Both the position numbers and the translations under genes were made by a program. Positions 53,430 to 60,000 of a DNA stretch of 60,000 bases are shown piece after piece (position 1 is the first letter of the stretch; every line of letters starts with the position of its first letter). The stretch lies in NCBI RefSeq assembly GCF_963678635.1, contig NC_087063.1:67994727-68054726 (forward strand), read 5' to 3'. The DNA comes from Symsagittifera roscoffensis (Eukaryota; Xenacoelomorpha; Acoela; Convolutidae). Under the pieces are notes generated by a model that saw only the letters and a program-made list of their open reading frames with translations, had not been told where the DNA came from and searched no databases.

Positions 53430-55224
53430 TCATTTATGTTCTATGCGGTGGATCATAACCCCCCCCATTTTGTCAACTCCGCGTCTCTGCTGTGTTGATT
53501 TCCGCGTCGCCGTTTCGTACTGATTTTTATTTCGTTTTCCACCGACGGATCGTGGTGAGTTCACACTAACCGACTGTACATCCTGTTCTTCGTTCGCAGC
53601 ACCTATGGTTGGTTCCCTTCGTCCAATTTCCCACTCACTATCGTAGTCGTCGTCGTCGTCCTCGCTCTCGTCCACCGAGTATTCCACTATTCGCTGTTTT
53701 ATCGATTTTCTAACATTTTCCATTGCGGTTCGGTCATTCTCCGCTTTTCGCTTATACTTGTTTGATTCGCTTGGGGCCGGTGTACTAGTTACGTTTCTAC
53801 TCGGTCCAGGGGTGCACTCCTCGCTTCTATTCCCAATTAGGCTTTCTTCAGCCGCCGATCTAAAAGACACACCACTCCGCCTTAGTAACGACCCTTTTTC
53901 CATTTGCAGCGTATGTTTAGTCATTTTTTCATTTTTTAATGGCAAACGTTTATACCTCCTTGGGTCATTTGGATCCGTCTTCCCGGTCCTCTGATACACC
54001 GTCGTTGAACTTGTTTTATGCTTTTTCAGCCATGTTGCGGTCTTGGGTGGGCTTAGTTCCTTGGGGTCCAAAACTTCCGGAGCCTTGGGATCCGCTACCA
54101 CGTCATCATCCAAAATGATTGGAGCTTTCCTGTTTTGAGGGGCGTACACTAAGTCACTTCTCTTCTCCCAATCTAGGGTATGTTCAACTTCTGGGAGGTT
54201 TCCCGCCTTGTCTAAACAAGATAACTTTTGATTAACAACATTGTTCCAATTTAGGTTTTTCAATGACGGCTTTTTCGTTAAATTTCGCAGTGCCGTATTT
54301 GCTTCTCGACCATGGTATGCTTCGAACGGCGTTAGTTTAGTTTTAGAGTGTGACACGAAACGTAATGCACTAAGCGCACGGGATATCATCTCTCCAAACT
54401 TGTAGTTTTTATTTTCCTGGAGATAAGTCAACACGTAATTTTTTATCGACCCAATAGTCCGTTCAACCATTCCTGTTGCGCGATGATCCCTAACCGGAGA
54501 TTTAATAAATTCGATACCTTCGTAGTTACAGAAATTTTGAATTTCGTTAGAGAAAAACCCCGTGGCTTGATCCAAGTGCAATTTCCTTGGGTGTCCATGA
54601 GTATTTATGTACTTCCTTAGGAACTTCAATACATTTTTTGATTTGTTGCTTGAACAAACATACGCCGACAACCAATGCAAGAAAGTATCTACTGCTACAA
54701 GTACATATATTTTTTTGACCACTAACATAGTTTACTGGACCCCAGAAGTCTAATTGGACCAAATCATTTGGTTCCTTAGGATCATACGTTTCCCCCATGT
54801 CACTTTTCGGAATGTCCAGTTTAAGGTTTTTACCTGCTTCTAAGCAACTTTTGCAGTATTTGGCTGTGGCCGCGATATTTTGGTGCATAAGGGGAATCCA
54901 CATGTCCTTTGCGGCCGCGAACATCTTATCCCGCCCGTGATGGTTATAATGGAGGCGATTCAGAATTGCTGATGATAGGTCCTTCGGTATTGCTAACCGG
55001 CCGTCCATCCACAGGCAATTCTCACGTATTGCGAAATCGTTGTAATGCTGGGCGTAATATTGTCCTAATCTTGTAATAATCTCCTTTGCTCGTGCGTTTC
55101 TGTATCTGATGTTGTCTCGGATGGTCTTCATAATTGGGTCTTTTTCAATATTTGCTTCAATCAATTTTAAATTCAAAACTTCCGGGTGTTCAATTTTTTT
55201 CACTATTTTACTATCCGGCGGCAC
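53430..55224 (-). pseudogene. int: Integrase of the Ty3/gypsy element (one frameshift)
   Basis: N-terminal zinc domain: LHYNHHGRDKMFAAAKD followed by ATAKYCKSCLEAGK (HHCC). The catalytic core has the first Asp in DLVQLDFWGPVNY, the second in PRKLHLDQATGFF, and the Glu in GMVERTIGSIKNYV, so the DDE triad is present. The frame shifts by one base near 54,715 within a run of A on the coding strand: the first piece is 55,224 to about 54,715, the second about 54,728 to 53,430. The C-terminal tail of about 270 residues is long and unusual: basic and Pro-rich, then RKSIKQRIVEYSVDE, an acidic run (EDDDDDYDSEWE) and a basic end. No clear chromodomain or GPY/F motif was identified. The 5' end may start at 55,224 or be fused to the linker. 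Confidence 0.88.
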
Positions 55225-55263
55225 TATAGAATAGATCCATTTTTCATTTTGTACAAGTGGGTA

Positions 55264-55521
55264 CTATAAACCGGGGAACTGATGTGGAAAAGATATAATT
55301 GTATTTAGTTTTTTAGAATTAGTTTGTTTGATATCAAGTTTTTCGGGTGGTATCATTTCAATATCGGAATCCGAACTAACGCTAGGAGGTTGATTTAGGC
55401 GGTTTAGTACAACATTTAGATTAACATTTCCCAAATTAGTTGATGTGTTGACTATTGCCGAAGTTGGAGGATCATTTTTTTCTGGCGAATTACTCATGTT
55501 TTTATATTTTGGGTTACTCAA
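55264..55521 (-). CDS. Linker segment between RNase H and integrase
   Basis: 85 codons from the ATG at 55,521: polar and S/N/P-rich (SPEKNDPPTSAIVNTSTNLG; VSSDSDIEMIPPEKLDIKQ). It is not recognised. It may be part of Pol, a separate small protein, or a decayed part of the linker. The truncated copy lacks most of it because of the 1.7-kb deletion. Confidence 0.4.
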   Translation of the reverse strand: MSNPKYKNMSNSPEKNDPPTSAIVNTSTNLGNVNLNVVLNRLNQPPSVSSDSDIEMIPPEKLDIKQTNSKKLNTIISFPHQFPGL

Positions 55522-55636
55522 GTTATTTCTCTCGGATTTGCTACTGTATTTTTTTCAAAGTAAGTGGCTTTTCACTGTGATCTTGTAAGACGGATGGTTT
55601 GCAACTGGAAATTTTCGACGCAGAAGGCTTGCAATT

Positions 55637-56521
55637 TTAGTTAGTTGAAATGGAAGGGTTTCGAGAGTATTGAATCAATTTTTTATGTTTGCAACTGTAA
55701 TTTAAGCAATAAGAACAAAGTCTGAATCTCGTTCTTCGGTATTTGCATATTTCCGCCGGTATGCAAATATCTCGACGCTGGTTGGTTAACCGTCGGATGC
55801 ATGTAAACACGCCCTCTATTGAGCGTTTGTGCTCACGGTGAATATTTGCATATTCGTCTTTTCTTTCATTCTCATTGGATGAAACTGATTTCGTTGTGTC
55901 GAAACATGACTGTTCGCCCCCTACCGTCGGTTTTCGCTTAATATTATTCACTTCTTGAACCCTAGGCTTCATTTTATCCTTGGGCCTGAACGCCGCGTTT
56001 ATCATTCTTATCTTTGCTACTTTAAAATTTTCATCGTAATGACTTGTTTCGGGTGCCTCTGCGGACGGAAACCGAGACAAATAGTCAGCCATCCCCATTT
56101 TTGACCCTTGTCTATGTTCAACTTTAAAGTCGTATGGCACCAGTCGATCATACCATCGAGTTAATTGACTGAAAAATGTTTTATTTCCTTTCGGTGACGA
56201 ATTCAACAATGTAAGTAGCGCTTTATGATCAGATATCACTGTGAAATACCGACCGTATATATAATTCCGAAAATGTTCCGTGGCCCGCACTACCGCGAGT
56301 AATTCTAATTCGTTTGTGGAGTATTTTTTTTCAGCCGGATTAAGATAACGGGATGCAAACGAAATTGGGTGCCACCCGGATGCGCCATACTGTTCTAAGA
56401 CGGCCCCTAGGCCATCGTGACTAGCGTCACAAATAATTCTAGTTTCACGGTGAATGTCGAAATGTCGTAATTCGACAATATTTTCCACCAGCGATTTTAA
56501 TGTTGGAACGCATTTTTGCAA
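55637..56521 (-). CDS. pol: RNase H and following linker of the Ty3/gypsy Pol
   Basis: RNase HI motifs are complete: ICDASHDGLGAVLEQYG (D), STNELELLAVVRATEHFRNY (E), YFTVISDHKALLTLL (D) and VEHRQGSKMGMADYLSRFPS (D). This domain removes the RNA strand during reverse transcription. After FPS a linker of about 145 residues follows, rich in K/N/S, with a Cys pair (CSYCLNYSCKHKK) near the end. The frame differs by one base from RT; the shift lies near 56,515. Confidence 0.9.
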   Translation of the reverse strand: MQKCVPTLKSLVENIVELRHFDIHRETRIICDASHDGLGAVLEQYGASGWHPISFASRYLNPAEKKYSTNELELLAVVRATEHFRNYIYGRYFTVISDHKALLTLLNSSPKGNKTFFSQLTRWYDRLVPYDFKVEHRQGSKMGMADYLSRFPSAEAPETSHYDENFKVAKIRMINAAFRPKDKMKPRVQEVNNIKRKPTVGGEQSCFDTTKSVSSNENERKDEYANIHREHKRSIEGVFTCIRRLTNQRRDICIPAEICKYRRTRFRLCSYCLNYSCKHKKLIQYSRNPSISTN

Positions 56522-56547
56522 ACGGGTGTCCAGACAAAATCATTATT

Positions 56548-57204
56548 TTAACTCAGTAATGGCCTTAACGGTGCGCTTAACTCGGCGAGTTTGGGTAAAA
56601 ATTTGTGTAAGCTGTGTAGCGAACCCATCAAGGTTTTCAACTGCTTTCGAGATTTTGGGGTTTTCAAGTCTTCTATTGCTTGTGTTTTTCTTACTAAGGG
56701 CGTTATATCACTTTCCCCAATTCGAAATTCAAGCCATTTGCACTCCGTTTTCGCAAATTTGCATTTTCGCAATTTTAACGCGATATTGGAGACGTCCAGC
56801 TTTTTCAATACTTTTTCCACCAACGCAATGTGTTCGATTTTAGTTCCTTTTGAAGCAATTAAGATATCATCAATAAACGCGTTAGCCTGGGGGAACTCCC
56901 TAAGCAAATTATCAATTACCTTCTGAAATTCCGCCGGCATTGACGTAAGTCCGTAAAATCCGTTTTTAAAACGATAAGTCCCCGTGGATTTTCCGCGGAC
57001 TAGTAAGAAATTGCATTGCTCGCTCGTTTTTTGTTCTAATGCGACTTGTCCGTACGCATATGTGAAATCCAATGTTGTAAAATATACATTCCCCGATTTT
57101 TTCTCCGCGATAATCTGACTTACTCCGTGAATTAATTCGTCAATACACGGCATTTGGTACTTGTTTTTGTGTACCTGTTTATTCAATTCTCTTGATTCTA
57201 GTGC
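56548..57204 (-). CDS. pol: Reverse transcriptase palm of the Ty3/gypsy Pol
   Basis: Same frame as the upstream piece after the TAA. Motifs: ALESRELNKQVHKNKYQMP; motif A, YFTTLDFTYAYGQVAL; FKNGFYGLTSMPAEFQKVID; and the catalytic box FIDDILIASKGT (FIDD for YxDD). Then come the thumb, KLRKCKFAKTECKWLEFRIG, and the connection, KQLKTLMGSLHSLHKFLPKL. It ends in ...PLRPLLS with a TAA at 56,548-56,550; the next domain resumes in another frame after a short overlap. Confidence 0.9.
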   Translation of the reverse strand, partial: ALESRELNKQVHKNKYQMPCIDELIHGVSQIIAEKKSGNVYFTTLDFTYAYGQVALEQKTSEQCNFLLVRGKSTGTYRFKNGFYGLTSMPAEFQKVIDNLLREFPQANAFIDDILIASKGTKIEHIALVEKVLKKLDVSNIALKLRKCKFAKTECKWLEFRIGESDITPLVRKTQAIEDLKTPKSRKQLKTLMGSLHSLHKFLPKLAELSAPLRPLLS

Positions 57205-57824
57205 TTATTTAATGCTTCCGTCCTTTTTTACTGTAATGACGATAGGAGAGACGAAATACTTATCTGAGCACTCTTGTAATTTTATGATATGTCCTTCATT
57301 TATCAGCCGATGAATTTCTTTATCCACCTTTTCTGGTAGACTGATTGGCACCCTACGCCCTTTTTGTTGGATAGGCTTCAAATTTTCAAAAAATTCAGCT
57401 CTTATTTTCGCATTCCGGATCTTCCCTATCCTAGTAAATAAATTTGGGTACAACTTACAGAAGTATGTTTGCAATTCGTCGTATTCCTCCTCCTCTTGAC
57501 TGATCCCTTCCCCTGTGATTCCCCTCACTTTCTTCCGTTGGACTAGCTCGAGACCTAGGGTGCCCATCAGGTCGCGCCCTAGGATTGATTGATGATTTCC
57601 GGATTTTACTGACACCTGTGCTGGTGCTGCCCAGCCATTTAATGACATCATTACTGTTACCTTCCCTAGTATGTTTATTCGGTTGTTGTTGTAATCCAGA
57701 AATTCCTCTTTTGACGGTTGTAGTTGAATATTTGCTTTTCCTAACGTTGTTTTTAGGTCGTTTATGCTGAAGATAGTCACTGGAGATCCACTATCTATCC
57801 ACAACCACATCTTCTTCCCCCTGA
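57205..57824 (-). CDS. pol: Retropepsin and N-terminal RT fingers of the Ty3/gypsy Pol
   Basis: In the -1 frame relative to gag and overlapping its end, which suggests Pol is made by -1 frameshifting. The protease has the active-site WIDSGSPVTIF (DSG form) and the second conserved block, SILGRDLMGTLGLELVQ. After an acidic linker the RT begins with PISLPEKVDKEIHRLINEGH and continues to SPIVITVKKDGSIK. A TAA at 57,205-57,207 then interrupts the frame, which continues beyond it without a shift. Position 57,824 is about where the frame is first used; an ATG lies at 57,810. Confidence 0.85.
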
Positions 57825-58961
57825 CACCTCCACTTGAACGCGGGCCCCAGGGATCTTTAATTCAGCCTCATTTTTCTTCCTTTTTGTCGACATTACCATG
57901 TAGTCGTCCGATCCCGACGTCATGGATTCATTTTCCCCGCACCCCTGCTGATTCACCCACGATACTGGGTCTTCATTCAATTCATTTACGTTCTGTGTAC
58001 TTTGATGATGCTCATTTTCCTCCCTGACCAATCCAACTCGCCCTCGTCCTCTCCATTGGTTAGTACCCCTTCTAATTCCTCGGCATGTTCGTTCAAAATG
58101 TCCCAGTTTTCGGCATGAATTACATGTTGCTCCTTTTGCAGGACAGCTCGCGATGTGATCCAGGGTAAAATTTGGCGCGTCGCAATTGTATCCTCCTCGG
58201 CGTCGAAATTAAAAACGTCCTCGGCGTCGAAAAAATTCTTGTCCCCTTCTTATATTATTTACTGGTTCCTGTTTAATTGAATTTACCGGAGCTGATGAAG
58301 CTGGTTTTCCCGCATATGATTTGTATGCGCGCTCACCACGTTCAAATGATAAGGCGATCCGGTAAACTTCCTCCGGTAACTTAGTTGATCGTGATAATTC
58401 TCGTTGGCAATCCGATTCCCGCATATTCATAATGAAAATATCACGAACGTTTTCGGCCGCATTTGCAAAATCACATCTTCCTGCTAGAGCGCTTAGCTCC
58501 GCATGAAATTTTTCGAAAGTTTCGTTCTCACGTTGTTTTCGTCCGTAGAATAGTCCCCACTCATGAGTTACATTCCTCTCACGTTTGAAAACATTTTGCA
58601 TTACATCCAGGACCCGTGGGTACCGTTCCGTTTTAATGTTAACCGTCGGTTTCCGTGCTTTGAATATACGTTGCGCCTCATCTCCGATACAAAGATACAA
58701 GTTAGACTTTAACTTCTTTTCCGAATCGAGACGGTTTTTCCCATTGACTTCTTCAGGCAACGCCGTGATAGCCGCCGAATTTAGAGTACTCGCAAAATAG
58801 AAATCATCGGGATCAATGTCGTATTTTGCTATCATCCCCCAGTGAAATTTAATTATCCACTCCTCCCAATATACTGGAGGTTCCGGCGTTCGTGTTTCCC
58901 AAAATGCTACTATTTTTAATGAATTTTTCCCCCCTCCTTTTTTCTCTGCTGGCTGCGCCAT
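57795..58961 (-). pseudogene. gag: Gag of the Ty3/gypsy element (one in-frame stop)
   Basis: Starts at the ATG at 58,961 (MAQPAEKKGGGKNSLKIV). A capsid-like region includes YWEEWIIKFHWGM, FKRERNVTHEWGLFYGRKQR and ENETFEKFHAELSALAGRCD, the retrotransposon gag pattern with a conserved F..F...L..L..C. An Arg-rich stretch follows. A TAA at 58,209-58,211 breaks the frame. The same frame continues with NCDAPNFTLDHIASCPAKGA and a perfect CX2CX4HX4C zinc knuckle, CNSCRKLGHFERTC (58,083-58,124), and ends at 57,795. Full length would be about 388 residues. An ATG further upstream in the LTR (58,988) would add nine residues, but the ATG at the primer site is more likely. Confidence 0.85.
58945..58960 (-). 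promoter_or_regulatory. Primer-binding site
   Basis: On the minus strand the LTR ends in CA and the next bases are tggcgcagccagcaga. The TGG start and TGGCGCAG core resemble, from memory, the tRNA-Ser-type primer sites of Drosophila 17.6/297 elements. The site overlaps the gag start: the ATG uses the last LTR base plus the first two bases of the primer site. Confidence 0.6.
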
Positions 58962-59212
58962 GTTAAAGTCGTAAGTTTGGAAATTCAAAAAGGTTGTTAA
59001 TAAGTTTTATTGTAGACAAACTGTTAGGCATCAAATCGAAATCTTACTGCACTCTTTTATTTCAGATCCCATCGGACATTAGAGATCGCAAGGTCAAGAC
59101 AGCAGGTCCCCAGACAGAAAGACGAATTGATAGCACTTACATAAACTCAAACTGGTGTCTATCTAGAAGAATTGATAGCACTTACATAAACTCAAACCTG
59201 GTCCCTATCTCA
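58961..59212 (-). repeat. 5' LTR segment of the Ty3/gypsy element
   Basis: 252 bp ending, on the minus strand, in ...actttaaca. It is immediately followed by tggcgcagcc, a good primer-binding site. Similarity to the 3' copy stops exactly at the outer tg/ca boundary. Confidence 0.85.
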
Positions 59213-60000
59213 GTTTCAGGAAAAAACTATTCTTTTAATAGAAAAAAGCAATGATTCTGCATGAAAAAAAAATCTGAGAAACTGCTGGTATGTTCAAAAA
59301 TGTAATAATAAACGGATAAAAAAATAATAAATTTCAGGACCCTTTTCTAAATGAACACAAAGCACCCATACAATTTAGGGTGTCTTGGGGAAATCTTTAG
59401 AGGGGAGGCTTAAATTTCACTGATTCAAATTTGGTATATGCCCAAATACCAGCATTCCGTGGGGAAAGGTAAACCACTTCAGTTTTGTCTCCAAAAGGTA
59501 CTGAGATCTCCTCCTCAGGGATCTTCGACGGCTCCTGGCAGGCTTTCTCCCTAAAAATTGGAACCAGATCTAAACTAGTATTTATCATTGGTTATTATTA
59601 TGATATTTTATCTCTATAAAATATTAAATACTAACCAATCATACTCCATCAAACTAACAACCCACTTATTTGTAAGTGTTGAAACTACTTGTAGTTTCAA
59701 CACCAGAGCAATTTGAATTAAACTTAGAATACAGTTGTTCTCATTCTGGAACTAACTCGCATAAGCCAGTATACTCTAGATCTATTGAGCCTAGCAGAGA
59801 CTAGTTAAACACCCTGAAACTAGTAGATATAAGAGTAAGATTAGGATCGGTATTAGACTAAGAAGTTGCATGAATCTATCCGGCCGAAAATAAGATAGCG
59901 TGACGAGCAGACGGTGTACCCTATCCGAAATTACTCTATGAGTTAGAGATCCATCCTAACTCAAAATGCTTCCCTTCCAAAGACCACTAATACTACTTTG
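59213..60000. other. Right flank of the retrotransposon insertion
   Basis: No gene is recognised. A minus-strand frame at 59,397-59,588 (63 codons, starts at ATG, MINTSLDLVPIFREKACQEP, ends FESVKFKPPL) is short and matches nothing I know. The stretch 59,590-59,640 is AT-rich. A perfect palindrome lies at 59,676-59,703. Confidence 0.45.
59676..59703. repeat. Perfect short palindrome (13-bp arms, 2-nt spacer)
   Basis: The arm gtgttgaaactac and the arm gtagtttcaacac are exact reverse complements around tt. It would form a tight hairpin or a dimeric protein site. No neighbouring gene tells which. Confidence 0.7.

Larger units (their letters stand above)
51243..56910. repeat. Segmental tandem duplication, unit 2
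   Basis: Matches unit 1 from aaatggtgcaagtcg to ctccctaag near 56,908, then runs on into the rest of the intact Ty3/gypsy element, which unit 1 lacks. The two units are nearly identical by eye outside the indels, so the duplication is recent relative to the decay of the genes inside. Confidence 0.85.
53008..59212 (-). mobile_element. Ty3/gypsy LTR retrotransposon, near-complete but inactivated
   Basis: 6,205 bp on the minus strand: 5' LTR segment 59,212-58,961, gag, protease, RT, RNase H, integrase, 3' LTR segment 53,259-53,008. The protease-RT-RNase H-integrase order is that of Ty3/gypsy. The terminal segments are each 252 bp with TG...CA ends, differ at about five sites by eye, and are flanked by the 4-bp direct repeat GTTT (53,004-53,007 and 59,213-59,216). 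No env gene was seen. Inactivating lesions: TAA in gag (58,209-58,211), TAA between RT fingers and palm (57,205-57,207), stop and frameshift near 56,520-56,550, and a frameshift in an A/T run near 54,715. Low LTR divergence argues for recent insertion, so some lesions could be sequence errors. Confidence 0.92.

Noticed and set aside
53008-59212. Endogenous retrovirus with env
   Set aside because: No envelope-like frame lies between integrase and the 3' LTR; the element is a plain Ty3/gypsy retrotransposon.

Overview
This window looks like repeat-rich invertebrate (metazoan) nuclear DNA. There is no bacterial operon structure, ORFs are short and broken, two GT-AG introns interrupt a recognisable gene, and the identifiable coding DNA is Ty3/gypsy and BEL/Pao LTR retroelements plus a Polinton/Maverick-like (adintovirus-like) DNA element. 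The species cannot be told from the sequence. No intact host gene was recognised.

Layout. (1) 1-25,278: an uninterrupted tandem satellite of about 128 bp per monomer, roughly 197 monomers, running off the left edge. It has higher-order structure, with recurrent 645-bp (5-mer) spacings and a clean 1,024-bp (8-mer) duplication near its right end. (2) 25,279-31,450: unassigned DNA holding a 90-bp palindromic MITE-like repeat, a tRNA-like (SINE-head) fragment and a dead BEL/Pao element on the minus strand. (3) 31,455-32,744: a 1.29-kb element with terminal inverted repeats of about 222 bp and further nested inverted repeats. (4) About 32,860-37,340: three diverged tandem units rich in GGCGCGAC on one side and its complement GTCGCGCC on the other, which is fold-back architecture. 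(5) 38,091-38,311: a 220-bp palindrome with G/C runs.

(6) 38,451-48,007: a 9.56-kb segment bounded by inverted repeats of about 252 bp. In one orientation it carries a cluster of small unrecognised genes, a small membrane protein, a P-loop packaging-type ATPase interrupted by a 200-N assembly gap, and a protein-primed family-B DNA polymerase. The polymerase has three N-terminal C2H2 zinc fingers and two well-supported introns. It also carries two nonsense codons and a one-base frameshift, so this copy is probably dead unless those are sequencing errors. No integrase, protease or capsid gene was seen.

(7) 47,558-56,910: a tandem segmental duplication. Unit 1 (47,558-51,242) and unit 2 (from 51,243) share a 1.7-kb block, which includes the right inverted repeat, followed by the 3' part of a Ty3/gypsy element. 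Unit 1 has lost 1.70 kb of integrase and about 0.2 kb of RT/RNase H. (8) 53,008-59,212: the near-complete minus-strand Ty3/gypsy element with matching 252-bp LTR segments, a 4-bp target-site duplication, and gag, protease, RT, RNase H and integrase, all carrying scattered stops and frameshifts. (9) 59,213-60,000: unassigned flank with a perfect 13-bp-arm palindrome.

The most interesting object is the element in (6). It has a spliced, zinc-finger-tipped, protein-primed polymerase next to a packaging-type ATPase and several small genes I cannot name.
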